Below are positions 1 to 6,271 of a DNA stretch of 10,731 nucleotides, piece after piece. The DNA is from CAYLZN01 sp964387935. GTDB taxonomy: Bacteria; Acidobacteriota; Vicinamibacteria; Vicinamibacterales; JAFNAJ01. The stretch's first letter is position 1. Each line of letters opens with the position of its first letter. The position numbers and the translations under genes were made by a program. The DNA is taken from assembly GCA_964387935.1 (NCBI GenBank), contig CAYLZN010000204.1, forward strand, positions 1 to 10,731, written 5' to 3'. The notes under the pieces are model-generated. The model ran no database searches, was not told the DNA's origin, and was given only the letters and a program-made list of their open reading frames with translations.

Positions 1-26
1 CTAGACGTCGTCTCAGGGGTCCTCTC

Positions 27-923
27 GTGCACGTTCACCAGATGACACGGCGCCGACTCCTGCGGCCGTACGGCGCGGTGTGCGCGGCCATGTGCGTCAT
101 CACAGTGGGCATCGTGTCGTGCGCGACAGTCCAGCGTTCTTCTCCGGCGCTCGTCGACCTGGTCGAGGCGGAGCGCGCGTTTGCACGGACCAACATGACC
201 GCTGGCCAGCGCGTCGCTTGGCTGGAGTGGTTTGCGGTTGAAGGCGTGATGTTCCGATCCGGCGCAGTGAACGCGCAGACGTTCATGCGCGGTAATCCCG
301 CCCCTCCGCCAGCGCCACCCGGCGCGTTCGACTGGCGCCCGATCTACGGCGACGTCTCCGAGGCGGGAGACCTCGGTTACAACACCGGTCCGGTCAAGGT
401 GATCAGTTTCGGCCGATCCGATCGCTTCTTCTTCTCGGTGTGGCGGCGAGGGGCAGACGGCCGCTGGAAGGTCGTGGTCGATCTGGGCGGTCCAGTCGAC
501 CTGTCCGGGCACGACCCGTTCGATGATCCCTTCACACCGGCCCGCACGGCGGTTGCGCAGAGTGCGACCGCGAGTTCAGGGCCGGCACTCGCGGAGCTAG
601 ATGGTGCCCCAGATATCGCGGCTCTCTGGGACCCACACATTCGAGGCTTGCGAATCAACGTCCCCCCACTCGTCGGTCGTCAGGCATTCGTTCAGTACTA
701 TGCCCGGGTCCGAGGCGTCATCACCCACCATCCGGTCGACGCAGGCATCGCGCGATCCGACGACCTCGCCTACACCTATGGGCGATACACCATCGCGGCA
801 CCGAACGCCGAGACCGGCGACTACGCCCGCGCGTGGCATCGTGACGCGCGCGGTGTATGGCGAATCGTCTACGACGTTGCGCGACCAGACGTAGGGCCCG
901 CGACCGGACTGAGCGATCAATGA
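27..923 (+). CDS. Lipoprotein with two tandem NTF2/SnoaL-like (DUF4440-type) domains
   Basis: Predicted lipoprotein of 298 residues. The N-terminus carries an Arg-rich stretch (TRRRLLR), a hydrophobic core and a lipobox-like IVSC with Cys32, so it is probably lipid-anchored in the envelope. Two NTF2-like modules are visible. The first (about residues 42-155) starts LVEAERAFA and ends VWRRGADGRWKVVVD; the second (about 187-287) ends AWHRDARGVWRIVYD. The repeated W-x-R-x3-G-x-W-(K/R)-(V/I)-V-x-D ending suggests domain duplication. Members of this superfamily are enzymes or ligand-binding proteins, and the substrate cannot be told here. The GTG at 27 has AGGGG about seven bases upstream; the ATG at 42 would shorten the protein by five residues and keep the signal. 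The stop overlaps the next start, so the two genes are probably translationally coupled. Confidence 0.8.
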   Translation: MHVHQMTRRRLLRPYGAVCAAMCVITVGIVSCATVQRSSPALVDLVEAERAFARTNMTAGQRVAWLEWFAVEGVMFRSGAVNAQTFMRGNPAPPPAPPGAFDWRPIYGDVSEAGDLGYNTGPVKVISFGRSDRFFFSVWRRGADGRWKVVVDLGGPVDLSGHDPFDDPFTPARTAVAQSATASSGPALAELDGAPDIAALWDPHIRGLRINVPPLVGRQAFVQYYARVRGVITHHPVDAGIARSDDLAYTYGRYTIAAPNAETGDYARAWHRDARGVWRIVYDVARPDVGPATGLSDQ

Positions 924-1873
924 TGCGTAACCAGGGAGGGCGGACGCCGGTCGCTCACGTGCCCGGTGTGCTGGTCGGCCTGACGGTTGCTGTCCTCTCG
1001 GCGCCTGCGCCGATGGTGGCAGGATGCGCACGAAAGGATTCCACCGTGGACCCACGTCCCAACACCCTGCAGACAGACGGCGACACTCGTTCAAGCGACG
1101 GCGTGAGGATCGTCTACTCCACTCGGGGCGACGGTGCGCCTGCGGTCGTCCTCATTCACGGGGGGCTCGCCAATCGCGGATTCTGGCGACACCAGCTCGC
1201 ACACTTCTCGGCCACGCATCAGGTCGTCGCCATTGATCTCGCCGGGCATGGGCAGTCCAGCCGAAAAAGGACGAACTGGAACATTGCACAATTCGCGGCA
1301 GATGTCCGGGCCGTGGCCGACCATCTCGCTCTGACTCGCCTGGTGATCGTCGGCAATTCGCTCGGGGGCCCCGTGGCGCTGGAGGCTGCCGCCCTCCTGC
1401 CAGGGCGCGCGATTGGCGTGGTCGGCATTGACACGTTTCACAACGCGACGGCCCAGCAGGATCCCGCCGAGGTGATCGCCCGCGCCAGCGCGTTCGAGGC
1501 GGACCCTTTGGGCTCGTGCCAGTCCATGGTTCAGCAGCTATTTCATCCGCAAGGCCACGCCGAGCTCAGGGCCTGGGCGGAAGGAGAGATGTGCAAAGTG
1601 CCGTCACAGGTGGTGGGGCCAATGCTTCGAGCGTTTGCGGGCTACGACCTGACGGCCGCCATGCGTGCCGCCCGAGTACCGATACGGGCGATCAACGGCG
1701 ACCTGTGGCCGACGATGGTCGCCGTCAACCGAACAGTCGTGCCAGACTTCGAAGCCATCATCATGCCTGGCACCGGCCACTATCCCATGTTGGAACAGCC
1801 AGAGGCCTTCAATTCGATCCTCGAGGACGTTGTCGTGCAGCTGGACAGAGACTGGCCTTCGCAACCCCGTTGA
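920..1873 (+). CDS. Lipoprotein alpha/beta hydrolase
   Basis: Predicted alpha/beta-hydrolase-fold enzyme (esterase/lipase-like) of 317 residues. The N-terminal hydrophobic segment ends in the lipobox VAGC (Cys36), so it is likely lipid-anchored. The fold's landmarks are in order: oxyanion-hole HGG at 80-82, the DLAGHG motif around 106-111, nucleophile elbow GNSLGG with Ser147, probable acid Asp261 in NGDLWPT, and His287 in GTGHYPM. The triad looks complete and the length is normal for the family. Upstream in-frame ATG 857 lies well inside the preceding gene and would put a basic stretch before the signal peptide. I therefore chose ATG 920, which overlaps the upstream TGA (ATG 923 is equally possible). 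Substrate is unknown; being coupled to a two-domain NTF2-like lipoprotein suggests a shared envelope role. Confidence 0.88.
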   Translation: MMRNQGGRTPVAHVPGVLVGLTVAVLSAPAPMVAGCARKDSTVDPRPNTLQTDGDTRSSDGVRIVYSTRGDGAPAVVLIHGGLANRGFWRHQLAHFSATHQVVAIDLAGHGQSSRKRTNWNIAQFAADVRAVADHLALTRLVIVGNSLGGPVALEAAALLPGRAIGVVGIDTFHNATAQQDPAEVIARASAFEADPLGSCQSMVQQLFHPQGHAELRAWAEGEMCKVPSQVVGPMLRAFAGYDLTAAMRAARVPIRAINGDLWPTMVAVNRTVVPDFEAIIMPGTGHYPMLEQPEAFNSILEDVVVQLDRDWPSQPR

Positions 1874-2157
1874 GCCGATTTGCGATGTGTGACGCTCGTC
1901 TGACGGCCGTCGCCGTGCTCACTGCAGAGATACTCGAGGTGTCGGCCGCGTCAGGCAAGCGAACTCTCGGCTCGCCAACACGCTGATTCAGCGATGCAGC
2001 CGTCATGACCGGCCATACGGTGGAGAACGAAGCCTACGTTCCGGCATGGCACTCATCATCAACTTGCGGCTACTCGTCACAGAGACCGAGCAGACAGGAG
2101 CCCGCGGCGCGAGGATGAGGGCAGCCAGCGCCGGCTCTTCGCTGTGGGGAAGCCGGT
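1874..2157. other. Intergenic stretch without a convincing gene
   Basis: About 284 bases separate the lipoprotein hydrolase from the next gene. A short + strand frame from ATG 2046 runs into the following gene out of frame and its protein looks like a shadow. I see a 10-base palindrome GACGGCCGTC at 1902-1911, but no stem-loop with a T tract and no clear -35/-10 pair. A promoter for the 2158 gene may lie here, but I cannot place it. Confidence 0.4.
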
Positions 2158-2601
2158 ATGTTCAGATCTCACGCTCGCTTCGTGCCGGTTCTCGGGGTGG
2201 CCTTGCTGCTATGGTGGGCCCCCACGACTCGCGCGGCCGACCCTGATCTCGGTGCGGGTCGCCTCATCGTCGTTGGCCCCGCCACCCGCGACAGAGGCCT
2301 GACCGATTCCGCGGAGGACGTGGCGGAGGCGGTCGCGCGGCAGGGGCTCCTGCTCGAGCGCTCAATCAGTGACGCGGATGTACGTCTGACGGTGACGGCC
2401 AGACGACGTGCGCCCGGGGGCCGCATCGTCTTTGTCAACACCGCGGCGGGCCCTGTGCCGGTCCGGGTACGGGTTTTTGAGGTGGTCTCGGTCGTCGAAC
2501 TGGACGGGAAATCGGAGACTCTCACCGGGCGACACTCTCGCTCGTGGCGCCGAGCCGCGGAAGATCTCGTGAAGCAGCTCGACGCACTACTCCGTCGATA
2601 G
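2158..2601 (+). CDS. Small secreted protein of unknown function
   Basis: 147-residue protein I do not recognise. The first 26 or so residues form a typical Sec signal peptide: an Arg/His-containing start, hydrophobic VLGVALLLWW, and a likely cleavage at TRA-AD. The mature part is about 120 residues. It has an early beta segment RLIVVGPA, a helix with SAEDVAEAVARQG, then alternating beta-type segments (DVRLTVTARRR, GRIVFVN, VRVRVFEVVSVVEL) and a C-terminal amphipathic helix WRRAAEDLVKQLDALL. This alpha/beta layout suits a small periplasmic domain. There is no cysteine and no obvious active site. GGGGAAG sits five bases before ATG 2158. It lies 87 bases upstream of the barrel-hydrolase gene on the same strand, so the two may be co-transcribed. 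Confidence 0.75.
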   Translation: MFRSHARFVPVLGVALLLWWAPTTRAADPDLGAGRLIVVGPATRDRGLTDSAEDVAEAVARQGLLLERSISDADVRLTVTARRRAPGGRIVFVNTAAGPVPVRVRVFEVVSVVELDGKSETLTGRHSRSWRRAAEDLVKQLDALLRR

Positions 2602-2688
2602 TGCGGGCCGCATGAGGGCCAGTCGAGCGGTGGGCTGAGCGCCAGTTGCCTCAAGCACTGTTTGCCGGGCGAGTCGGTGGGGTGAGAG

Positions 2689-4427
2689 ATGTGTCTGTTG
2701 CAGAGGCCGGGGAAACCAGGTAGGTTCGTTTCGCGCGCATCGGCACTTGCGACGCGTCTCGCGTGCGCTGCCATTGCTGCGATGACCGGCGGCCTCGGCC
2801 TGTGGGCTCAGGAACCGCCCGCCCCGAACCACGAGCCGCTGGAGCAGTCGCCAGAGATTCCACTGGAGGCGTGGGACGACGATTGGTGGTATCNNNNNNN
2901 NNNNNNNNNNNNNNNNNNNNNNNNNNNNNNNNNNNNNNNNNNNNNNNNNNNNNNNNNNNNNNNNNNNNNNNNNNNNNNNNNNNNNNNNNNNNNCTGGAGC
3001 AGTCGCCAGAGATTCCACTGGAGGCGTGGGACGACGATTGGTGGTATCCGGAAGGAACGATCAAGGTTGGCGGACGGCGCTACTCGCTATTTGCCGGCGC
3101 GGCGGTCCGACTCTTCACACAGGCCGATGGGGCGCGGGGTGCCACAGCTGTCGAGCCCGAGATTGACCTGTACAGGCCTGGTCACAAGGGCCTGCAGTTG
3201 GACCTCGACGTGGCCTGGACAGGCTTCACGAGGTCCGGGAACGTAACCCGCTTCGTCGCCCCTACCCTCGGAGTGCGTCGCGCCTTCGTCGACTCCGCTC
3301 GAGCGGCCCGGTATGTGCCGTTCGGTGCCGTGCGCGTTGGGCCGTACTTCACCCGCTCCACGGCCTATGGCTCATCGACGGTCCTCGGCGCCAACGCCAC
3401 GGTGGGCGTTGAAGTCGCCCGCGTCGCGACGCTCTCAGCCCGGTACGACGCTGTCCCTGGGCGGGCTAAGGCCGTCTCCAATCTTTCGCTTCGAGTCATG
3501 GTCGGCGTTCCGGTCTCGCGAGGACCAGTAACCCGCGCCAAGATGCGGGACGACGTGCCGGCGCCAGGCCGCCTTGTCGATGTCGATGGACATCGGATGC
3601 ACCTCGTCTGCTTGGGCTCCGGCTCACCAACGGTCGTGTTCGATTCCGGGCTTTCCGATTCTTGGCTCTCCTGGATCAAGGTGCAGCCCGCGGTCGCGCG
3701 TCAGACGCGCGCGTGCTCATATGACAGGGCGGGTATCGGCTACAGCGATCCCGGCCCGACACCGCGTACAAGCGATCGGATCGCCGACGAGCTTCATGCA
3801 TTGCTGTCGGCCGGGGGCGTCGACGGACCATATGTGCTAGTCGGTCATTCGTTCGGTGGCCTCAACATGCGTCTCTTCGCGAGCCGGTACCCCGAACAGG
3901 TGGCGGGCCTTGTGTTGGTCGATGCGTCGCATCCAGACCAGGTCGAGCGCCTCCCAGCTGAGTTGCAGGCGCTATCCTCACGCGCATCGGAGACCTACCT
4001 GCAATTGGCCACGCGGGCCGAACACGGCGAGCGGCTGCCACCCGTCGTAGAGAACCTCCCGATCGCTGTGGCCTCGAGAACAGCATGGTACAGGGCGCTG
4101 TACGAGGAACTCCGTTCTTTCGACGAGAGCGCGACGCAGGTTCGCAACTCAACCCGCCCCCTTGACGTTCCTGTCGTCGTCATCAGCGCCGGAAGGCATT
4201 CGCAGCGCGGCATTCGGGGAAGGACGGCAGCCCAGTTCGAGCGCGCGTGGGCGGAGTTGCAGTCCGACATGGTAAGGCTGTCGCCGCAAGGTAGCCAGCG
4301 GATTGCGGTAAGAAGTCGCCACTACGTGCAACGCGATGAGCCGCATGTTGTGATCGAAGCGATCCTGGCAATCGTTCGAGGCTGCGTTGACCACCGCCCC
4401 CGTGTATCGTCCCCCCGTTTATCGTGA
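2689..4427 (+). CDS. Secreted beta-barrel-like domain fused to alpha/beta hydrolase (interrupted by assembly gap)
   Basis: The reading frame is broken on paper by 100 Ns, but the 55 bases before and after the gap are identical. Collapsing them joins the frames exactly and gives 527 residues. Residues 1 to about 41 are a signal peptide (LACAAIAAMTGGLGLWA core), preceded at the DNA level by GGTGAG just before ATG 2689. Residues 42-70 are acidic and Trp-rich (EAWDDDWWY). Residues 78-225 look like amphipathic beta strands of an outer-membrane barrel (YSLFAGAAVRLF, LQLDLDVAWTGF, YVPFGAVRVGPYF, VGVEVARVATLSARY, LSLRVMVGVPV). Residues 242-515 are an alpha/beta hydrolase: VVFDSG, YDRAGIGYSDPGP, nucleophile GHSFGG (Ser336), LVLVDASHPDQ, and probable His493 in SRHYVQ. 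The catalytic acid is uncertain; Asp360 is a candidate. A hydrolase-only start at ATG 3543 exists but lacks a signal peptide. Confidence 0.8.
2839..2893 (+). repeat. Left copy of 55-bp exact direct repeat flanking the N gap
   Basis: These 55 bases are repeated exactly at 2994-3048 on the other side of the Ns. The copy encodes LEQSPEIPLEAWDDDWWY plus one base. It is almost certainly the same genomic sequence seen at the ends of two contigs rather than a biological repeat. Confidence 0.9.
2894..2993. other. Assembly gap of exactly 100 N
   Basis: A run of exactly 100 undetermined bases, a conventional filler length for a scaffold join. Flanking identity over 55 bases suggests that the true gap is negative (an overlap) and that no real sequence is missing. 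A genuine tandem duplication cannot be excluded from the sequence alone. Confidence 0.97.
2994..3048 (+). repeat. Right copy of 55-bp exact direct repeat flanking the N gap
   Basis: Identical to 2839-2893. Immediately after it the frame continues PEGTIKVGG, and the same codon phase is obtained when the gap and one copy are removed. Confidence 0.9.
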
Positions 4428-4452
4428 CTATCGTCCGGCCCTGGCGGAAGCC

Positions 4453-4683
4453 ATGTCCTGCACGTCACCTCCGTTGTTGACACGCACGGGGGGCGATGCC
4501 ACCGGAGGCGCGGCCCTCGCGAGCGAGGTGACGATCACCGACACGGGCGCGGCGATCCTGACCGGCCGGATGGACAGGGTCCACGCTTGTGGCGTGGACC
4601 GCTGGCTGGGAGGAGTGCGCGTGCAGGGCAGCGCAGCGGTCTGGAGGTGGGACGACACCCGGCAGCAGGTCTGCCAATCATGA
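4453..4683 (+). CDS. Possible small protein, unknown function
   Basis: Possible 76-residue protein that I do not recognise. In this frame the third codon positions are mostly G or C, as in the window's real genes, and the frame ends in an ATGA overlap with the next frame; these are the only arguments for coding. It has no signal peptide or membrane segment. A perfect 9-bp inverted repeat (4578-4600) lies inside it. The frame could also begin at TTG 4387 within the end of the upstream hydrolase gene (98 residues). It may be a real small gene, a leftover C-terminal piece of a lost gene, or chance. Confidence 0.35.
   Translation: MSCTSPPLLTRTGGDATGGAALASEVTITDTGAAILTGRMDRVHACGVDRWLGGVRVQGSAAVWRWDDTRQQVCQS
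4578..4600 (+). other. Perfect 9-bp stem-loop
   Basis: GGTCCACGC and GCGTGGACC are exact reverse complements separated by TTGTG. The GC-rich stem would be stable in RNA. No T tract follows, so it is not a standard intrinsic terminator. It lies inside the possible small ORF. Confidence 0.6.
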
Positions 4684-5072
4684 GCGATGTGCCACCGCCC
4701 ACGGGCATCGACCCAGGCGCGTCGGATCGGGACGCCAGTGCCACGACCCTCGCCCGGTACGCGGCAATGGCGGATGCGCTGCTCGAAGCCTACCGCACGG
4801 GGACGCCACTGGCGATGACACGGCATCATGCCTACACGTGGCACCGACGATCCTGGCAGGCGATGCGTGCGTACGTCCAGCTCGACCTCGGCAAGCGCCC
4901 GAGCCGGCCTGGCAGCCGACAGGTGCGGCCGACGATCGTCGCGATCGGGCCCGACCGGGTAGAATCGCGAGCACCCTATGCCGAGCGCGACGCTGCACCC
5001 TGTCTACATCTGCGATGGTGTTCGGACGCCGTTCGGCCGGTACGGTGGTGCGCTCGCCGCCGTGCGCACTGA
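4680..5072 (+). pseudogene. Probable 5' remnant of a gene truncated at the thiolase promoter
   Basis: The frame from ATG 4680, overlapping the preceding TGA, begins MSDVPPPTG and contains a well-formed helical region, ALLEAYRTGTP followed by YTWHRRSWQAMRAYVQLDLG. From memory this resembles an N-terminal module of uncharacterised, often ankyrin-associated proteins in Acidobacteriota; that is recollection, not a search result. After about 4910 (residue 78) the protein turns into low-complexity Arg/Pro sequence and then runs 95 bases out of frame into the thiolase gene before stopping. The family protein would be expected to continue with a further domain, so I read this as the remaining 5' part of a broken gene, with a breakpoint near 4910-4930. 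A short expressed protein remains possible. Confidence 0.4.
4960..4965 (+). promoter_or_regulatory. Putative -10 element for the thiolase gene
   Basis: TAGAAT 12 bases before ATG 4978. No matching -35 is visible, and there is no good Shine-Dalgarno sequence. The implied transcript start is near 4972, giving a leader of about six bases. Two CGATCG hexamers three bases apart (4933-4947) and CGGGCCCG (4946-4953) lie just upstream and could be operator-like. Confidence 0.4.
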
Positions 5073-6198
5073 CGACCTGGCCGCCGAGCCCCTGCGGGCG
5101 CTGCAGGCGCGCAATCGGGGCGTCGACTGGGGCGCCCTTGACGACGTGATCTGCGGCTGCGCGAACCAGGCGGGCGAGGACAACAGGAACGTCGCGCGCA
5201 TGGCCCTGCTGCTCGCCGGGCTTCCCGAGCGAGTGCCCGGTGTCACGGTGAACCGCCTCTGCGGATCCGGCATGGAGGCGATCGTCCTCGGCGCCCGCGC
5301 GATTGCCACCGGCGAGATGTCGCTCGTCGTGGCCGGCGGCGTCGAGAGCATGTCGCGCGCCCCGTTCGTGATGGCCAAGCCCGACGCCGCGTTTTCCCGG
5401 CAGCTCGCCTGGGCCGACACCACCCTGGGCTGGCGCTTCGTCAACCCCGTGATGGCTGCACACTACGGGGTGGATTCGATGGCGGAGACGGCCGAGCACG
5501 TGGCAGTGGAGCATGGCATCTCCCGCGAGGACCAGGACCTGTTCGCCTGGCGCAGCCAGCAGCGCGCGGCGGCGGCCGTGGCCGCCGGGCACTTCACACA
5601 GGAAATCGCGCCAGTCTCGGTCGTGCCCCCGAAGGGGCCAGCGGTCCTCGTGTCTGCCGACGAGCATCCCCGCGCGGAGACGACCGTCGACGGGCTCCGT
5701 CGACTGAAACCCATCGTGCGTCCGGAGGGCACGGTGACGGCGGGCAACGCCTCAGGGATCAACGACGGGAGTTGTGCGCTGCTGCTGGCTTCCGAGGCGG
5801 CGGTCCACGAGCACGGCCTGACTCCACGCGCGCGCTACGTGGCGGCGTCGGTCGTCGGCGTGGCACCTCGTGTCATGGGGATGGGCCCGCTGCCGGCCGT
5901 GCAGAGGCTGCTCGCGCGCACCAGCCTGACCATCGATGACGTCGACCTGATCGAGCTGAACGAAGCGTTCGCCGCGCAGGCGCTGGCCGTGCTGCGCGGA
6001 CTGGGAGTGGCAGACGACGCGCCGCACGTCAACCCGAACGGCGGCGCGATCGCCATCGGCCATCCGCTGGGCGCCAGCGGCGCCCGGCTGGTCACGACCG
6101 CGATCTACCAGCTCGCACGATCGGGAGGCCGGCGCGCCGTGTGCACGATGTGCATTGGTGTCGGCCAGGGCCTCGCGGTCCTGATCGAGCGGGTGTGA
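4978..6198 (+). CDS. pcaF: 3-oxoadipyl-CoA thiolase (acetyl-CoA acyltransferase)
   Basis: Thiolase of 406 residues, full length for the family. It cleaves 3-oxoadipyl-CoA with CoA into succinyl-CoA and acetyl-CoA, the last step of the beta-ketoadipate (PcaF) and phenylacetate (PaaJ) pathways. Catalytic residues are all present: nucleophile Cys95 in NRLCGSGM, NEAF at 328-331, His362 in GHPLG and Cys392 in CIGVGQG. The segments GCANQAGEDNRNVARMALLL and GVESMSRAPF, and the VNPNGGAIA-GHPLG region, match the PcaF/PaaJ branch closely rather than generic acetoacetyl-CoA thiolases. No other pca or paa gene is visible in the window, so it may instead act in general acyl-CoA degradation. ATG 4978 fits the family's N-terminus (VYICDGVRTPFGRYGG). 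Confidence 0.93.
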   Translation: MPSATLHPVYICDGVRTPFGRYGGALAAVRTDDLAAEPLRALQARNRGVDWGALDDVICGCANQAGEDNRNVARMALLLAGLPERVPGVTVNRLCGSGMEAIVLGARAIATGEMSLVVAGGVESMSRAPFVMAKPDAAFSRQLAWADTTLGWRFVNPVMAAHYGVDSMAETAEHVAVEHGISREDQDLFAWRSQQRAAAAVAAGHFTQEIAPVSVVPPKGPAVLVSADEHPRAETTVDGLRRLKPIVRPEGTVTAGNASGINDGSCALLLASEAAVHEHGLTPRARYVAASVVGVAPRVMGMGPLPAVQRLLARTSLTIDDVDLIELNEAFAAQALAVLRGLGVADDAPHVNPNGGAIAIGHPLGASGARLVTTAIYQLARSGGRRAVCTMCIGVGQGLAVLIERV

Positions 6199-6261
6199 TC
6201 ATGCGACTCGGTTCCTCCACGGGTGCCGTGCAGAACGGCGAAGGCCCCTCGCCTCGGCGAC

Positions 6262-6268
6262 GAGGTGA
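6262..6268 (+). promoter_or_regulatory. Ribosome binding site of the kinase gene
   Basis: GAGGTGA, a strong anti-16S match, lies three bases before GTG 6272. An in-frame TGA at 6266 rules out any earlier start, so this site fixes GTG as the first possible start. Confidence 0.6.
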
Positions 6269-6271
6269 CCG

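Noticed and set aside
1970..2050. Possible integron attC-like site in the gap before the small secreted protein
   Set aside because: No matching RYYYAAC/GTTRRRY pair with an inverted-repeat core could be found.
2046..2246. Short + strand frame starting MALIINLRLL
   Set aside because: Its second half overlaps the 2158 gene out of frame and has no protein-like features; no ribosome binding site was seen.
4405..4434. TATCGT three times at the end of the barrel-hydrolase gene
   Set aside because: Spacing is irregular (15 and 9 bases), two copies lie within the coding sequence, and six-base repeats are weak evidence.
4477..4482. Perfect TTGACA (-35 consensus)
   Set aside because: No -10-like hexamer is found 16-18 bases downstream, so I do not call a promoter.
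4678..5667. A 329-codon open frame on the minus strand across the remnant and the thiolase
   Set aside because: It is His/Arg/Gly-rich shadow sequence opposite a well-supported thiolase.
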